61,529 nucleotides of DNA, taken from an uncultured Lachnospiraceae bacterium. Lineage in GTDB: Bacteria; Bacillota; Clostridia; Lachnospirales; Lachnospiraceae. The notes below the pieces were generated by a model, which saw nothing but the letters and a program-made list of their open reading frames with translations, searched no databases and was not told the DNA's origin. The position numbers and the translations under genes are program-made. The stretch lies in contig CANRAZ010000007.1 in NCBI GenBank assembly GCA_947628705.1, forward strand, positions 1 to 61,529. The letters run 5' to 3'. Of the stretch, positions 9,277 to 21,073 are shown piece by piece; position 1 is the stretch's first letter; each line of letters opens with the position of its first letter.

Positions 9277-10268
9277 TCCGTTTTTCCCTCGCTGTTTACC
9301 GATGAATTTCTCTCCGGAAAATTGCTGTCCAGAAAATCTCTCCAATCAAACACAGCCTCTACCGATGCGATAGCCACCTCTATCATACTGTCGTCAGGCT
9401 CCTTTGTTGTCATCGCCTGCATCCACATTCCCGGTCTTGAAAGCACATTGATTATCGGATTATCGCTTCTTCCTGCAAGTCTTAAAAACTCATAAGCGAT
9501 TCCTGCAATAACGGGAAGCAATGCAATTCTTATGGCAAAACGCAGCAGGAAATTCACAACCGGATTAAACGCCGTAACAGGCGGTATCAACATTGTCACA
9601 AAAACAGCGATAACCAGCACTATAATCATAAAGCTGGTACCGCATCTCTTGTGTTCCTTGCTGGATTTCCTGACATTTTCAACCGTCAGATCTAGTCCGT
9701 GTTCAAGACAGTTGATAGACTTATGCTCTGCTCCGTGATACATGTAAGTACGCTTTATATCATTCATAAATGAAATAAGATAAACATAAAGTATGAAGAT
9801 TACCAAACGAAGCAGCCCCTCTATCGCAACGCAAAGCCTGCCTCCGACCTTTAAGCTTAAGAGGGAACACACTCCCTCTGATATCAGCTGTGGCAGAAAC
9901 ATAAACAGGCCTAACGCAAGCAGCAGGGAAAGCGCAACGGTGCCAAAAAGAACCCAGCCCGTCAAAAAGCCTTCATTTTCTTTTACGTCGCCCTTGTCCT
10001 TTTTTTGCTTTTCATCTGTTTCATCATCAAAAAAATCCGCAGACCACGTAAGGCTCCTCATTCCGACTATCATTGATTCTACAAAATTAACAGAACCTCT
10101 GATAAAGGGGATTCCAAGCCACTTATGCTTTTCGGTTATGCTTCTGTACTCTTTAACCTCGGTAACGATTGAGCCGTCGGAAAGCCTAACTGACATGGCG
10201 TACTTTTCTTTGTTTTTCATCATTACGCCTTCCATAATAGCCTGCCCGCCAATTCCGGAATTTTTCAT
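9273..10268 (-). CDS. DUF1385 membrane protein (YqhQ-like)
   Basis: A 331-residue integral membrane protein of the DUF1385 family. It starts with the conserved SGIGGQAIMEGVMMKNK and has the central YMYHGAEHKSINCLEHGLDLT and HKRCGTSFM motifs. Hydrophobic segments occur near 105-125, 155-175, 215-232 and 238-262. The family is nearly always found next to rpmE, prmC and prfA in Clostridia, as here, but its function is unknown. GGAGAG precedes the ATG. Its stop overlaps the TTG start of prmC. Confidence 0.92.
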   Translation of the reverse strand: MKNSGIGGQAIMEGVMMKNKEKYAMSVRLSDGSIVTEVKEYRSITEKHKWLGIPFIRGSVNFVESMIVGMRSLTWSADFFDDETDEKQKKDKGDVKENEGFLTGWVLFGTVALSLLLALGLFMFLPQLISEGVCSLLSLKVGGRLCVAIEGLLRLVIFILYVYLISFMNDIKRTYMYHGAEHKSINCLEHGLDLTVENVRKSSKEHKRCGTSFMIIVLVIAVFVTMLIPPVTAFNPVVNFLLRFAIRIALLPVIAGIAYEFLRLAGRSDNPIINVLSRPGMWMQAMTTKEPDDSMIEVAIASVEAVFDWRDFLDSNFPERNSSVNSEGKTD

Positions 10269-10352
10269 CTAACTCTCCATTTCTGTATAATAAGCCTGCC
10301 TTTTTCAATCAGACCATTAATGCTCTTGCGCCCCTTCACGGCAGCCGCAAAT

Positions 10353-10379
10353 AAAAAATCTCCTATTATCAAAAATAGG
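10353..10379 (-). terminator. intrinsic terminator after rpmE
   Basis: Arms CCTATT (362-367 of this kilobase) and AATAGG (374-379) enclose a 6-nt loop. On the minus strand AGA and six T follow. The hairpin is short and A/T-rich, so termination may be partial, allowing read-through to DUF1385. Confidence 0.6.
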
Positions 10380-10431
10380 CTGAGGCGATAACTCACCCCA
10401 ACCTAATTCCAAATGTGTCTTACTTTTAATT

Positions 10432-10629
10432 CTATAAGCCGTATTTCTTATTGAATTTCTCAATTGCGCCACGGCTTGCAGCTGCTTTAGACTGACCCGT
10501 ATAGAAAGGATGACACTTAGAACAAATTTCTACGTGGATTTCCTCCTTCGTAGAACCTGTAACAAACTGGTTGCCACAGTTGCATGTAACCTTTGCCTGA
10601 TAATACTTTGGCTGAATTGCTTCCTGCAT
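10432..10629 (-). CDS. rpmE: 50S ribosomal protein L31
   Basis: A 65-residue L31, a small protein of the large-subunit central protuberance. It has the zinc-binding four-cysteine pattern of the C+ type: CNCGNQF and later CSKCHPFYTG. The start MQEAIQPKYYQ is chosen because AGGAGG lies 6 bp before this ATG. Downstream of rho, as in Bacillus subtilis. It has its own promoter at 10750-10778 and a leader of about 110 nt. Confidence 0.96.
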   Translation of the reverse strand: MQEAIQPKYYQAKVTCNCGNQFVTGSTKEEIHVEICSKCHPFYTGQSKAAASRGAIEKFNKKYGL

Positions 10630-10744
10630 ATTCTTCCTCCTCATAAAATGCTTTACTGTCTTATCACGTCTGACACATCCCAAGCAGCTTTGATAAGTTA
10701 TTTAATGCCCGTTAGGACAAATTCTTCACCTTTTACAAACAGCT
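10630..10744 (-). promoter_or_regulatory. rpmE leader, possible L31 autoregulatory RNA
   Basis: The transcript from the 10750-10778 promoter would have an unusually long 5' UTR. It contains a potential stem CTTATC...GATAAG closing a loop of about 26 nt, just upstream of AGGAGG. L31 leaders controlled by the protein are known in Bacillota. Membership of such a family is an inference here and needs a covariance-model search. Confidence 0.4.
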
Positions 10745-10749
10745 CACTT

Positions 10750-10778
10750 ATTATAGCATAGGAAATTTGCTAATGCAA
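10750..10778 (-). promoter_or_regulatory. sigma-A-type promoter for rpmE
   Basis: TTGCAT (10773-10778) and TATAAT (10750-10755) with 17 bp spacing on the minus strand, placed in the rho-rpmE gap. Confidence 0.65.
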
Positions 10779-10786
10779 CACCTTTT

Positions 10787-12829
10787 TTACTTTGCAAATA
10801 TTCCTCTTGTTCTGATAAGGTTGACAAGCTCCTTGTTGGAGCCTGTGTTCCTAAGGTAATTGAGTATTACTTCGATGGCTTCCTCGGATTTTGCTCCGTT
10901 TAAGGCTGTACGCATAAGGTAGCTTGCCTCCATCTCCTCCTGTGAAAGAAGCAAATCTTCCCTTCTTGTTCCTGATTTAGGAAGGTCTATCGCAGGAAAA
11001 ATTCTTTTTTCGGAAAGGGAACGGTCAAGAACAAGCTCCATGTTGCCGGTACCCTTGAATTCCTCGAATACTACGTCGTCCATGCGGCTTCCCGTTTCAA
11101 CAAGAGCCGTTGCAAGTATAGTAAGACTTCCTCCCTCTCTCATACATCTTGCCGCGCCAAAGAATTTCTTAGGCATATAAAGCGCCGACGGGTCAAGACC
11201 TCCTGAAAGAGTACGTCCCGAATTCGTCACGGTAATGTTATAGGCTCTCGCAAGTCTTGTTATGCTGTCAAGCAGTATGCAGACGTCCTTTCCCTGTTCA
11301 ACCAGCCTCTTTCCTCTCTCAATGACCATTTCAGATACCCTCTTATGGTTTTCAGGAAGCTCGTCGAAGGTCGAATAAATGACCTCTACATTTTCACTTA
11401 CAATTGATTCCTTAATATCGGTGACCTCTTCCGGTCTTTCGTCAATAAGAAGAATGATAATCTTCATTTCAGGATGATTTATGATAATTGAATTTGCAAT
11501 CTGCTTAAGAAGCGTGGTTTTTCCTGCCTTAGGCTGAGAAACTATCATGCCTCTCTGCCCCTTGCCGACAGGAGAAAGAATGTCCACAAGCCTCATTGCC
11601 GGAGTACACTTAGGCGTTTCAAAATGTATTCTCTCGTGAGGGAATATAGGCGTAAGATCCTCAAACTTAGGTCTTTTAAGCGCTACCTCGCTTGGTTCTC
11701 CGTTGACCGTTTCAACAAAAGCCAATCCCTGATATTTATCACCCACATTCTTTTCTCTCAGATTGCCCTTTACCAAGTCTCCCGTTTTTAAATTAAACTT
11801 GCGTACCTGAGTAGGAGAAACATACACGTCATCTTCACCCGGAAGGTAGTTTTCACACCTAAGGAAGCCGTAGCCTTCTGACTTTATAAGCTCAAGAACA
11901 CCTTCTTTGGAAATTCCCGTATCAAGCAGCACTCTTTCATTTACCGGCTCGGAAACAGGCTGACCTCCCTGAATGAAGCCCTGAGGCTCAACCGTGTGCT
12001 GATATGCCGGACGCTGCTCCTGAATCGGCTTGTTCCAATCATTATTTTGCATGCCGTCCTGCGCTCTTTGATAATAATTTTCATTTTCCTGCTGATATCT
12101 TGAAGTGTATGTTCCGACAGGATTGTTCTGAGGATATCTTGAGCCGTACATTCCTTGAGCGTTCTGAGGATATCTTGAAGAATAGGAAGGCTGACCTCCC
12201 TGAGAATAATTCTGGCCGTTTTGAGGATATCTTGAAGGGTAAACTCCCTGATTCGTCTGCGGAAATCTTGTTTGATATGAGTTTGGACTGTTTTGCATAT
12301 ATCTTGACTGGTAATTATTCTGACCGTCTGCATATCTGTGCTGGTAAACTCCTGCTTCTCCCTGCGGCTGTCTCATACCGTAGGCGGAGTTCCTCTGCTG
12401 ATAACCTTCAGATGAGTGCATGCCTGTTCTTGATGCGTCAAGTCCAGCTCCGGCAGCTCTTGTCCGACCGGACGTACCGCCTGAAGCCTTCTGCTCATTC
12501 TGCGGATGCAAAATCTTGTAATTATCATCCTTACCTTCCTTTGCGCCTGATGATTCGGCTTCAGAACCGTCTCCGGATTTCTTTTGCGAGCCGGCTTCAT
12601 CTGTTCCGTCATCTGCCTGACCTGTTTGCTCGGAAACAGCAGCTTTGCTTTCATTATCTTCTTTTTTTTCTATTTCTTGATTATCTTCCGCAGGTTTTTG
12701 TTTTTCCTTACTAAATTCAACACTTAATTTCTCAACAAGTTCATTTTTTCTTAAAGCCGTAACGCCTTTTACATTATGTTCCTTTGCAAATGCTTTTAAT
12801 TCGCTCAAAGACATACTTTCAAAATCCAT
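10787..12829 (-). CDS. rho: transcription termination factor Rho with a large Tyr/Gln/Arg-rich insert
   Basis: A 680-residue hexameric RNA helicase that ends transcription. Order of parts: Rho_N helical domain (1-45, [20 protein letters not shown]), an acidic/polar linker (about 50-125), a low-complexity Tyr/Arg/Gln/Asn region (about 130-290) with repeated SRYPQN units, the cold-shock-like RNA-binding domain ([21 protein letters not shown]), then the RecA-type motor with P-loop QPKAGKT at 432-438 and Q-loop SGRTLSGG. A normal Rho is about 420 residues, so the insert accounts for the extra length. The start has GGAGG 6 bp upstream. It lies between rpoC and rpmE. Confidence 0.96.
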   Translation of the reverse strand: MDFESMSLSELKAFAKEHNVKGVTALRKNELVEKLSVEFSKEKQKPAEDNQEIEKKEDNESKAAVSEQTGQADDGTDEAGSQKKSGDGSEAESSGAKEGKDDNYKILHPQNEQKASGGTSGRTRAAGAGLDASRTGMHSSEGYQQRNSAYGMRQPQGEAGVYQHRYADGQNNYQSRYMQNSPNSYQTRFPQTNQGVYPSRYPQNGQNYSQGGQPSYSSRYPQNAQGMYGSRYPQNNPVGTYTSRYQQENENYYQRAQDGMQNNDWNKPIQEQRPAYQHTVEPQGFIQGGQPVSEPVNERVLLDTGISKEGVLELIKSEGYGFLRCENYLPGEDDVYVSPTQVRKFNLKTGDLVKGNLREKNVGDKYQGLAFVETVNGEPSEVALKRPKFEDLTPIFPHERIHFETPKCTPAMRLVDILSPVGKGQRGMIVSQPKAGKTTLLKQIANSIIINHPEMKIIILLIDERPEEVTDIKESIVSENVEVIYSTFDELPENHKRVSEMVIERGKRLVEQGKDVCILLDSITRLARAYNITVTNSGRTLSGGLDPSALYMPKKFFGAARCMREGGSLTILATALVETGSRMDDVVFEEFKGTGNMELVLDRSLSEKRIFPAIDLPKSGTRREDLLLSQEEMEASYLMRTALNGAKSEEAIEVILNYLRNTGSNKELVNLIRTRGIFAK

Positions 12830-13023
12830 TTCTTTCCTCCATGACATAGGTAATAAATTGTTTTAGTTTATTATTTTTAATCCTTAATAATCGTTATAAT
12901 ATTATCAGATTTACAGTTGGGACCTTTGCGTCTCGTGAAACTTTTTTATTTGATGAGTTTTTTAACCTTTTAAATTCAATTTGAAATTATTCTTTTAATA
13001 GTTGTAACAAAATTTTGATTTGT

Positions 13024-13060
13024 ATCTTTTCGGGGCGGAAAGGCTTCCGCCCCAAAAGAT
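13024..13060 (-). other. long G+C-rich hairpin in the rpoC-rho gap, no U-tract on the transcribed side
   Basis: A near-perfect inverted repeat (ATCTTTT + GGGGCGGAA arms, 3-4 nt loop) starts about 35 bp beyond the rpoC stop. On the minus strand the flank after the stem is A-rich (GAAAAGAT), so it is not a classical intrinsic terminator. It could protect the rpoC mRNA 3' end or act with Rho. The 170 bp between this hairpin and rho is A/T-rich with no gene. Confidence 0.6.
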
Positions 13061-13094
13061 TTATTAATTTGTTTAATAATACAACAACGGTACT

Positions 13095-16000
13095 TTATTC
13101 GTCAAGAGTTTCATATTCATCCTCATCGGCATAAATATACTCTTCGTCAAAGACATCGTCTTCACTGAAAACGAGATCGTCTTCATAGTATACGTCTTCG
13201 TATACATCTTCCTGAGTCCCGTCCTCCGCAACAATTTCTTCTCTTCTTTCTGCTCTTCTTTCCGCTCTTTCTTCTCTTCTTTCCTCGGCCTCAGCCTGCG
13301 CGCGAAGCCTAAGCTCCTCAAGCCTCTGAGCCTCTCTTGCGTCAGAATCAAGAGTTACATCTCTGTATACGTTCATTCCCGTACCGGCAGGAATAAGCTT
13401 ACCAAGTATAACATTCTCTTTAAGTCCGATAAGAGGGTCTATCTTGCCTTTAATCGCCGCATCTGTCAGAACCCTTGTAGTTTCCTGGAAGGAAGCTGCC
13501 GAAAGGAAGGAATTCGTCGCAAGAGACGCTTTGGTAATTCCAAGCATCACCTGCTCTCCTGTTGCAGGCTCTCTTCCCTCAGACTCAAGCTTTGCATTTG
13601 CCTCTTCAAAATCAAGAATATCAACCATGGTTCCCGGAAGGAAATCCGAATCCCCATTATTTTCAACTCTTACTTTCTTAAGCATCTGACGTACGATAAC
13701 TTCAATGTGCTTATCATTAATCTCAACACCCTGAAGCCTGTAAACCTTCTGAACCTCCTGAATCATATAGTCCTGAACGGCACGGAGGCCTTTAATCTTA
13801 AGAATGTCGTGAGGATTGACAGAGCCTTCGGTAAGCTCGTCTCCGGCTTCGATTTCCTGACCCTCACTGACCTTCACAATGGAACCGTAAGGAATAAGGT
13901 AGGCCTTTGAATCCCCTGTCTTGGTATTTGTAACGACAACCTCGCGCTTCTTTTTTGTATCTACTATAGAAATCACGCCGTCGAACTCCGAGATTATCGC
14001 AAGGCCCTTCGGCTTTCTTGCCTCGAAAAGCTCTTCTACACGAGGAAGACCCTGTGTGATATCGTCGCCGGCAACGCCGCCCGTGTGGAAGGTTCTCATC
14101 GTAAGCTGAGTACCGGGTTCACCGATCGACTGAGCTGCTATAATACCTACAGCCTCGCCTACCTGAACAGGCTCGCCTGTCGCCATGTTCGCACCGTAAC
14201 ACTTTGCGCATACGCCGATATGAGAACGGCACGTAAGCGCTGTACGGATTTTAACCTTAGCCTCAATTCCGGCATCGGAAATGCTCTTGGTAGCGCATAT
14301 TCTTGCAGCCTTTGCAGGAGTAATCATCTGGTTTTTCTTAACGATTATTTCACCGTTATCGTCATAGATGGTCTCACATGAAGTTCTGCCTGTTATTCTA
14401 TCCTGAAGACTCTCAACGACTCTCTGACCTTCCATGAACGTCTTGATTGTCATTCCCGGGATTTCATCAGCTCCCTCGCAGCAGTCGACCTCACGTATAA
14501 TAAGATCCTGAGAAACATCTACAAGACGTCTTGTCAGATAACCCGAGTCGGCTGTTCTAAGCGCGGTATCGGAAAGACCCTTACGTGCGCCGTGCGCCGA
14601 AATAAAGTACTCAAGTACGTCAAGACCTTCACGGAAATTGGCCTTTACAGGAAGCTCAATGGTTTTACCTGACGTATCAGCCATGAGACCGCGCATGCCG
14701 GCAAGCTGCTTAATCTGCTTGTCGGAACCACGGGCTCCTGAATGAGCCATCATTCTTATGTTATTGTATGTGTCAAGACCGGCAAGAAGCTTTTCTGTAA
14801 TTTCTTCGTCCGCATCCTTCCAAATGCTTATTACGAGCTTGTAACGCTCATCGTCGGTCATGAAGCCCTGTCTGTACGCATCAGAAATCTGCGCAACCTT
14901 TTCCTCGGCCTTTGCAATAATGGCTTTCTTCTCGGCAGGAACGGTCATATCATGAATTGATACGGTCATAGCCGCTCTTGTCGAATACTTGTAGCCAAGG
15001 GATTTTACATGGTCAAGCGTTTCGGCCGTCTTAGTTGCTCCGTGCTTATTTATGCACTTCTCCAGAATGCTCTTAAGCTCTTTTCGCTTTACAAGGAAAT
15101 CAATCTCAAGAGCAAATTTATTTTCAGGCTTTGTCCTGTCTACATAACCAAGATCCTGTGGGATAACCTCGTTAAATATAAGACGTCCGAGAGTGGTCGT
15201 TATTATTCCGCTCTCAACGCTGCCGTCTTCATTTACGGCTTCTCTCCTTACATTGATTTCGGATTGAAGAGTAATTACTCCGTTTTCATATGCAAGAATC
15301 GCCTCGTTCGTTCCGACAAAATACTTGCCCTCGCCCTTTGAACCCGGCTTATTCATCGTAAGGTAGTAAATTCCAAGCACCATATCCTGTGAAGGAACCG
15401 CTACAGGACCGCCGTCTGACGGCTTAAGCAGGTTGTTAGGCGAAAGAAGAAGGAAACGGCACTCCGCCTGCGCTTCAACGCTGAGAGGAAGGTGTACTGC
15501 CATCTGGTCGCCGTCAAAGTCCGCGTTAAACGCTGTACAAACAAGCGGATGGAGCTTAATTGCCTTGCCCTCTACGAGAATCGGTTCAAACGCCTGAATA
15601 CCAAGCCTGTGAAGGGTAGGCGCACGGTTAAGCATAACCGGATGCTCTTTAATTACGTCCTCAAGCACATCCCAGACCTCTGTCTGAAGACGCTCAACCA
15701 TCTTCTTTGCAGATTTAACGTTCGTTGCAACGCCTCTCGCCGTGAGTTCCTTCATAACAAAAGGCTTAAACAGCTCGATTGCCATTTCTTTTGGCAGACC
15801 GCACTGATAAATCTTAAGTTCAGGTCCTACGACAATAACCGAACGTCCGGAGTAATCAACTCGCTTACCGAGAAGATTCTGACGGAAACGTCCCTGCTTT
15901 CCCTTGAGCATGTCTGACAAGGATTTGAGCGCTCTGTTTCCCGGACCTGTCACAGGACGTCCGCGGCGTCCGTTATCATTAAGAGCGTCAACAGCCTCCT

Positions 16001-16922
16001 GAAGCATTCTCTTCTCGTTACGCACAATAATGTCAGGAGCTCCCAGTTCAAGCAGTCTCTTAAGACGGTTATTTCTGTTTATGATTCTGCGGTACAGGTC
16101 GTTCATGTCGGACGTTGCAAAACGTCCGCCGTCAAGCTGTACCATCGGTCTTAAGTCAGGAGGAATTACAGGAATGACGGTAAGTATCATCCACTCAGGC
16201 TTATTTCCCGATTCCCTGAATGCCTCGACAACCTCTAATCTTTTTATTATTCTTGCACGCTTCTGGCCGGTGGCATTCTTGAGCTCAGCCTTCAGTTCGG
16301 CAGAGTCTTTCTCCATGTCTATTTTCTTCAGAAGCTCCATGATGGCTTCTGCGCCCATGCCTACCCTAAAAGCGTCGCTGCCGTATTTTTCACAAGCCGC
16401 AGCATATTCCTGCTCGCTTAATATGTCTTTTTCGTGCAGCTCGGTTTCGCCAGGGTCAAGCACAATATAGCTTGCAAAATAAAGCACCTTTTCAAGAACC
16501 CTTGGAGAAAGGTCAAGTATAAGCCCCATTCTGCTCGGTATGCCCTTAAAATACCAGATGTGGGACACAGGGGCGGCGAGCTCTATATAGCCCATACGCT
16601 CACGGCGTACTGTTGCTTTTGTAACCTCTACGCCGCAGAACTCGCAAATTACTCCTTTATTGCGAATTTTCTTATATTTGCCGCAATGACATTCCCAGTC
16701 CTTCTGAGGTCCGAAAATCTTTTCGCAGAACAGACCGTCTCTTTCAGGCTTAAGAGTCCTGTAATTAATCGTCTCCGGCTTCTTAACCTCATACTCGGAC
16801 ACATCACCTGTTCTGCCTGCCCTTGCCCACTCCTTGATCTTCTCGGGAGAAGCAAGACCAATCTTTATCTTATCATAAGTAATCTGTCTTGCATTATCTT
16901 CTAACATTCCAGCTGACATCAT
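13095..16922 (-). CDS. rpoC: RNA polymerase beta' subunit
   Basis: A 1275-residue beta' subunit. The catalytic Mg site NADFDGD is at 466-472. The N-terminal zinc finger reads [19 protein letters not shown], and the second zinc site ends [11 protein letters not shown]. The bridge-helix and trigger-loop regions are intact ([20 protein letters not shown]). The C-terminus has an extra tail of about 75 residues, first Arg/Glu-rich and then strongly acidic ([15 protein letters not shown]). AAAGGGG precedes the ATG by 8 bp. It lies 33 bp after rpoB and is clearly cotranscribed with it. Confidence 0.98.
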   Translation of the reverse strand: MMSAGMLEDNARQITYDKIKIGLASPEKIKEWARAGRTGDVSEYEVKKPETINYRTLKPERDGLFCEKIFGPQKDWECHCGKYKKIRNKGVICEFCGVEVTKATVRRERMGYIELAAPVSHIWYFKGIPSRMGLILDLSPRVLEKVLYFASYIVLDPGETELHEKDILSEQEYAAACEKYGSDAFRVGMGAEAIMELLKKIDMEKDSAELKAELKNATGQKRARIIKRLEVVEAFRESGNKPEWMILTVIPVIPPDLRPMVQLDGGRFATSDMNDLYRRIINRNNRLKRLLELGAPDIIVRNEKRMLQEAVDALNDNGRRGRPVTGPGNRALKSLSDMLKGKQGRFRQNLLGKRVDYSGRSVIVVGPELKIYQCGLPKEMAIELFKPFVMKELTARGVATNVKSAKKMVERLQTEVWDVLEDVIKEHPVMLNRAPTLHRLGIQAFEPILVEGKAIKLHPLVCTAFNADFDGDQMAVHLPLSVEAQAECRFLLLSPNNLLKPSDGGPVAVPSQDMVLGIYYLTMNKPGSKGEGKYFVGTNEAILAYENGVITLQSEINVRREAVNEDGSVESGIITTTLGRLIFNEVIPQDLGYVDRTKPENKFALEIDFLVKRKELKSILEKCINKHGATKTAETLDHVKSLGYKYSTRAAMTVSIHDMTVPAEKKAIIAKAEEKVAQISDAYRQGFMTDDERYKLVISIWKDADEEITEKLLAGLDTYNNIRMMAHSGARGSDKQIKQLAGMRGLMADTSGKTIELPVKANFREGLDVLEYFISAHGARKGLSDTALRTADSGYLTRRLVDVSQDLIIREVDCCEGADEIPGMTIKTFMEGQRVVESLQDRITGRTSCETIYDDNGEIIVKKNQMITPAKAARICATKSISDAGIEAKVKIRTALTCRSHIGVCAKCYGANMATGEPVQVGEAVGIIAAQSIGEPGTQLTMRTFHTGGVAGDDITQGLPRVEELFEARKPKGLAIISEFDGVISIVDTKKKREVVVTNTKTGDSKAYLIPYGSIVKVSEGQEIEAGDELTEGSVNPHDILKIKGLRAVQDYMIQEVQKVYRLQGVEINDKHIEVIVRQMLKKVRVENNGDSDFLPGTMVDILDFEEANAKLESEGREPATGEQVMLGITKASLATNSFLSAASFQETTRVLTDAAIKGKIDPLIGLKENVILGKLIPAGTGMNVYRDVTLDSDAREAQRLEELRLRAQAEAEERREERAERRAERREEIVAEDGTQEDVYEDVYYEDDLVFSEDDVFDEEYIYADEDEYETLDE

Positions 16923-16954
16923 ACAAGTTGCCCCTTTCTTAAATGTTCTAAATC

Positions 16955-19900
16955 CTAGACCTCATCATAGTTCATTATGTCGGATACGCCGGCGTAGTCG
17001 CCGAAAAGGTCGCCGTTTCCGTCAGGGATTACCTCACCGAAACCTGCCTCGCCCATTCCGTCATAGCTTGCCGGACTCTTAGGCGCATCGCCTTCAATAA
17101 GCGCCTTCATATCGGCAGTACCGGTGTAATCAAGGTCTTCTGAAAGGATTACTTCTTTTCCGTCCTCATCCAGCACCGTAACGTCAAGCGCAAGCGACTG
17201 AAGTTCCTTAAGCAGAACCTTAAAGGATTCAGGGATGCCCGGTTCTGAGATGTTTTCACCTTTAATAATTGCTTCGTAGGTCTTCACACGTCCCGTTACG
17301 TCGTCGGACTTAACAGTAAGGATTTCCTGAAGCACATGAGCAGCGCCGTATGCCTCCAAAGCCCACACTTCCATTTCGCCGAAACGCTGTCCGCCGAACT
17401 GAGCCTTGCCGCCAAGCGGCTGCTGGGTAACAAGCGAATACGGACCCGTTGAACGTGCATGAATCTTATCGTCAACCAGATGGTGAAGCTTAAGGTAGTG
17501 CATAAAGCCGATCGTAACCTCTCCGTCAAACGCTTCGCCGGTACGTCCGTCCCTAAGCTGAACCTTGCCGTCCGGCTTGATTGGAACGCCTGCCCACTCT
17601 TTCCTGTAATCCTGATTTTCAATGAGGAATTTCATAAGCTCAGGGTTCACAGAATCTCTGTATTTTTCTTCAAACTCGTCAAGAGGCATGTTTACATAGT
17701 CATTTGCCAGCTTCAACGTGTCTTCAATATCAACCTCTTTTGCACCGTCAAAGACAGGAGTGGAAACCTTTATGCCAAGCACCTGAGATGCAAGGCTTAA
17801 ATGAATTTCAAGCACCTGACCGATATTCATACGTGACGGAACGCCCAAAGGATTAAGGACAATGTCAAGAGGACGTCCGTTAGGAAGGAACGGCATATCT
17901 TCAACCGGAAGCACGCGTGAAACGACGCCCTTGTTTCCGTGGCGACCTGCCATTTTATCGCCGACCTGGATCTTTCTCTTCTGAGCAATATAAACTCTAA
18001 CCGATTCGTTTACTCCCGGAGCAAGCTCGTCATTGTTGGCTCTTGAAAATACCTTCGCATCAACAATGATACCGAATTCTCCGTGAGGAACTCTGAGGGA
18101 CGTGTCTCTTACGTCTCTTGCCTTCTCGCCGAAGATTGCCCTTAAAAGCCTTTCCTCAGGGGTAAGCTCGGTCTCTCCCTTAGGAGTTACCTTTCCGACA
18201 AGGATGTCCCCTGCCCTTACCTCTGCGCCGATACGGATAATGCCTCTTTCGTCAAGATCCTTGAGCGCATCCTCGCCGACGCTCGGAATGTCTCTTGTAA
18301 TCTCCTCAGGTCCGAGCTTTGTATCTCTTGCCTCCGCTTCATATTCCTCGATATGAATTGAGGTGTATATATCCTCCTGCACAAGACGCTCGCTGATAAG
18401 AACGGCATCCTCGTAGTTGTATCCTTCCCATGTCATAAAACCGATGAGAGGGTTCTTACCGAGCGCAAGCTCTCCCTGCGAGGTAGAAGGGCCGTCTGCA
18501 ATAACCTGACCGGCCTCTATTCTTTCGCCTTTAACAACTATCGGCCTCTGATTGATGCTGGTTCCCTGATTGCTCCTTACAAACTTCTGGAGCCTGTACT
18601 CATCAAGCGAGCCTTCATCGTTGCGTACAGTAATTTTGTCGGCCGTTGCTCTTTCAACGACGCCGGAATTTTCAGCGACAACGCACACGCCGGAGTCAAC
18701 CGCCGTCTTCATCTCCATGCCCGTTCCGACAACCGGAGACTCTGTGAAAAGAAGCGGCACAGCCTGACGCTGCATGTTTGAACCCATGAGCGCACGGTTC
18801 GCATCATCGTTCTGAAGGAATGGAATCATTGCAGTAGCAACCGAAAATACCATCTTCGGAGACACGTCCATGAGGTCAATCTTCTTTCTTTCAAATGAAG
18901 ATGTCTCATCACGGAAACGTCCAGAAACGCTTGAATTTATAAAATAACCGTTTTCGTCAAGCGGCTCATTTGCCTGCGCAACGATGTACTTATCCTCTTC
19001 GTCCGCCGTAAGGTAAATGTAATCGTCGGTTACTCTCGGATTTTCCGGGTCTGATTTATCGCATTTTCTGTACGGCGCTTCAACGAAACCGTAATCATTT
19101 ATCCTTGCATATGAAGCAAGCGAATTTATAAGACCGATATTAGGACCTTCAGGGGTCTCAATCGGACACATTCTTCCGTAATGCGTATAGTGTACGTCTC
19201 GAACCTCGAAACCTGCGCGGTCTCTTGAAAGACCTCCGGGACCAAGCGCTGAAAGACGTCTCTTATGAGTAAGCTCTCCAAGAGGATTGTGCTGATCCAT
19301 GAACTGCGAAAGCTGAGAGCTTCCGAAGAACTCCTTAACGGCAGCAGTTACCGGCTTGATGTTGATAAGGTTAGAAGCAGTTACCGTTGCAGGGTCTAAC
19401 GTTGTCATTCGCTCACGAACGACTCTTTCCATTCTGGACATGCCGATACGGTACTGATTCTGGAGCAATTCACCTACGGCGCGTATACGGCGGTTTCCAA
19501 GGTGGTCGATATCGTCCTTGTTTCCGACGCCGTGCTCAAGGTGCATATTATAGTTAATGGAAGCGATTATATCTTCCTTGGTAATGTGCTTTGGAATAAG
19601 CTCACTGATGCTGTTTTTAATTGCTTCCTTTATTTCATCTTCTTCCGTGAAGGTATCGAGAATCTTTTTAAGAGCAGGGTAATATACAAGCTCTGTTACG
19701 CCAAGCTCCTCCTTATCGCAAGGGAAGAAATTGGTAAGCTCAACCATGAGGTTTGAAAGAACCTTCGTGTTGCGTTCTTCCGTCTGGATATTGACGTAAG
19801 GTACGGCTGCATTCTGAATTTCGTCAGCAAGAGCTTCCGTAACCACGGTACCTGCCTCTGCAAGAATCTCGCCCGTGCCTTTGTTGACAACGTCCTCCGC

Positions 19901-20776
19901 AAGAACAAAGCCGGTGATCCTGTTCTTAAGCATAAGTTTCTTGTTAAACTTGTACCGTCCGACCTTGGCAAGATCATACCTTCTGGAATCAAAGAACATA
20001 GTATTGACAAGGCTCTCCGCACTTTCAACAGAAAGAGGCTCGCCCGGACGAAGCTTTTTGTAAAGCTCAAGGAGGCCGTCCTGATAATTCTCGGACGGAT
20101 CCTTTGCAAAGGTAGCCTCAAGCTTAGGCTCTTCGCCGAAAAGCTCTCTGATTTCAGCGTTTGTACCATAGCCTAATGCACGCACAAGAACAGTAACAGG
20201 AACCTTGCGGTTTCTGTCAACGCGCACATAAAACACATCGTTTGAGTCTGTTTCGTACTCAAGCCATGCGCCGCGGTTAGGGATTACCGTACAGGAATAA
20301 AGGGTCTTGCCCAATTTATCGTGACCGATTGCATAATAAATGCCAGGTGAACGCACAAGCTGACTAACGATAACTCGCTCAGCACCGTTGATAACAAATG
20401 TACCCGTTGCCGTCATGACAGGCAGATCGCCCATAAAAATCTCGTGCTCGCTGATCTCGTCAGTTTCCTTGTTATGAAGCCTTACAAGAACATGCAGAGG
20501 CGCCGCATAGGTAGCATCTCTTTCCTTGCATTCTTCAATAGAATACTTAACGTCTCTGAGCTCGTAATCAATAAACTCAAGGCTTAAATGTCCGGCAAAA
20601 TCCGTTATTGGAGACACATCTCTGAAAACTTCATAAAGACCTTTTTCCAAAAACCAACGATAGGAGTCCTTCTGAACCTCAATAAGATTTGGCATTTCAA
20701 GGATTTCTTTTTGCTTCGAATAACTCATTCGAACATTTTTACCGACTTTGACCGGATGAATTCTATTCTTATCCAT
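16955..20776 (-). CDS. rpoB: RNA polymerase beta subunit
   Basis: A 1273-residue beta subunit. The rifampicin-binding cluster is wild-type: [18 protein letters not shown] followed by [12 protein letters not shown], keeping the residues equivalent to E. coli Asp516, His526 and Ser531. The sequence therefore predicts rifampicin sensitivity. The C-terminal clamp segment ([27 protein letters not shown] in two parts) is present, followed by a short acidic extension. GGAG lies about 11 bp before the ATG. The gene has its own strong promoter at 20863-20891, downstream of a terminator after rplL. Confidence 0.98.
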   Translation of the reverse strand: MDKNRIHPVKVGKNVRMSYSKQKEILEMPNLIEVQKDSYRWFLEKGLYEVFRDVSPITDFAGHLSLEFIDYELRDVKYSIEECKERDATYAAPLHVLVRLHNKETDEISEHEIFMGDLPVMTATGTFVINGAERVIVSQLVRSPGIYYAIGHDKLGKTLYSCTVIPNRGAWLEYETDSNDVFYVRVDRNRKVPVTVLVRALGYGTNAEIRELFGEEPKLEATFAKDPSENYQDGLLELYKKLRPGEPLSVESAESLVNTMFFDSRRYDLAKVGRYKFNKKLMLKNRITGFVLAEDVVNKGTGEILAEAGTVVTEALADEIQNAAVPYVNIQTEERNTKVLSNLMVELTNFFPCDKEELGVTELVYYPALKKILDTFTEEDEIKEAIKNSISELIPKHITKEDIIASINYNMHLEHGVGNKDDIDHLGNRRIRAVGELLQNQYRIGMSRMERVVRERMTTLDPATVTASNLINIKPVTAAVKEFFGSSQLSQFMDQHNPLGELTHKRRLSALGPGGLSRDRAGFEVRDVHYTHYGRMCPIETPEGPNIGLINSLASYARINDYGFVEAPYRKCDKSDPENPRVTDDYIYLTADEEDKYIVAQANEPLDENGYFINSSVSGRFRDETSSFERKKIDLMDVSPKMVFSVATAMIPFLQNDDANRALMGSNMQRQAVPLLFTESPVVGTGMEMKTAVDSGVCVVAENSGVVERATADKITVRNDEGSLDEYRLQKFVRSNQGTSINQRPIVVKGERIEAGQVIADGPSTSQGELALGKNPLIGFMTWEGYNYEDAVLISERLVQEDIYTSIHIEEYEAEARDTKLGPEEITRDIPSVGEDALKDLDERGIIRIGAEVRAGDILVGKVTPKGETELTPEERLLRAIFGEKARDVRDTSLRVPHGEFGIIVDAKVFSRANNDELAPGVNESVRVYIAQKRKIQVGDKMAGRHGNKGVVSRVLPVEDMPFLPNGRPLDIVLNPLGVPSRMNIGQVLEIHLSLASQVLGIKVSTPVFDGAKEVDIEDTLKLANDYVNMPLDEFEEKYRDSVNPELMKFLIENQDYRKEWAGVPIKPDGKVQLRDGRTGEAFDGEVTIGFMHYLKLHHLVDDKIHARSTGPYSLVTQQPLGGKAQFGGQRFGEMEVWALEAYGAAHVLQEILTVKSDDVTGRVKTYEAIIKGENISEPGIPESFKVLLKELQSLALDVTVLDEDGKEVILSEDLDYTGTADMKALIEGDAPKSPASYDGMGEAGFGEVIPDGNGDLFGDYAGVSDIMNYDEV

Positions 20777-20862
20777 TAACGCTTATCACTCCTTGATTAT
20801 TTAATACGGCTAAAGGGCATAGTTCACCTAAGAGGACACAATACCACAATAGTGCATTTTTT

Positions 20863-20891
20863 ATAATAACACCTGCCACATGGCTTGTCAA
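20863..20891 (-). promoter_or_regulatory. strong sigma-A promoter for rpoB-rpoC
   Basis: Minus strand: consensus TTGACA (20886-20891), 17 bp spacer, TATTAT (20863-20868). It gives rpoB a leader of about 80 nt. The rest of the 297-bp rplL-rpoB gap holds the rplL terminator and A/T-rich DNA without a gene. Confidence 0.8.
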
Positions 20892-21017
20892 TAATTAATT
20901 TCCGTATTTTTCCTGATTTTTTCCGTATGTTTTTAAATTTCCGTATGCAGACAAATGGCAATTTCCTTCTATAAAAAAACAAAATTAATTTCCGTTGAGC
21001 CACGGATGACGGCAAAG

Positions 21018-21049
21018 CAAAAAACGCACAGCCGCTTACCGGCTGTGCG
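21018..21049 (-). terminator. terminator or attenuator between rplL and rpoB
   Basis: A perfect 10-bp stem CGCACAGCCG / CGGCTGTGCG (21025-21034 and 21040-21049) with a 5-nt loop. Six T follow on the minus strand. It is about 25 bp past the rplL stop. Confidence 0.85.
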
Positions 21050-21073
21050 CAATCTTTTTGATTTAAGCAAAAA

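Noticed and set aside
11941-12654. Several open frames on both strands across the Rho insert
   Set aside because: Produced by the repeated codons of the Rho low-complexity region; no start signals.
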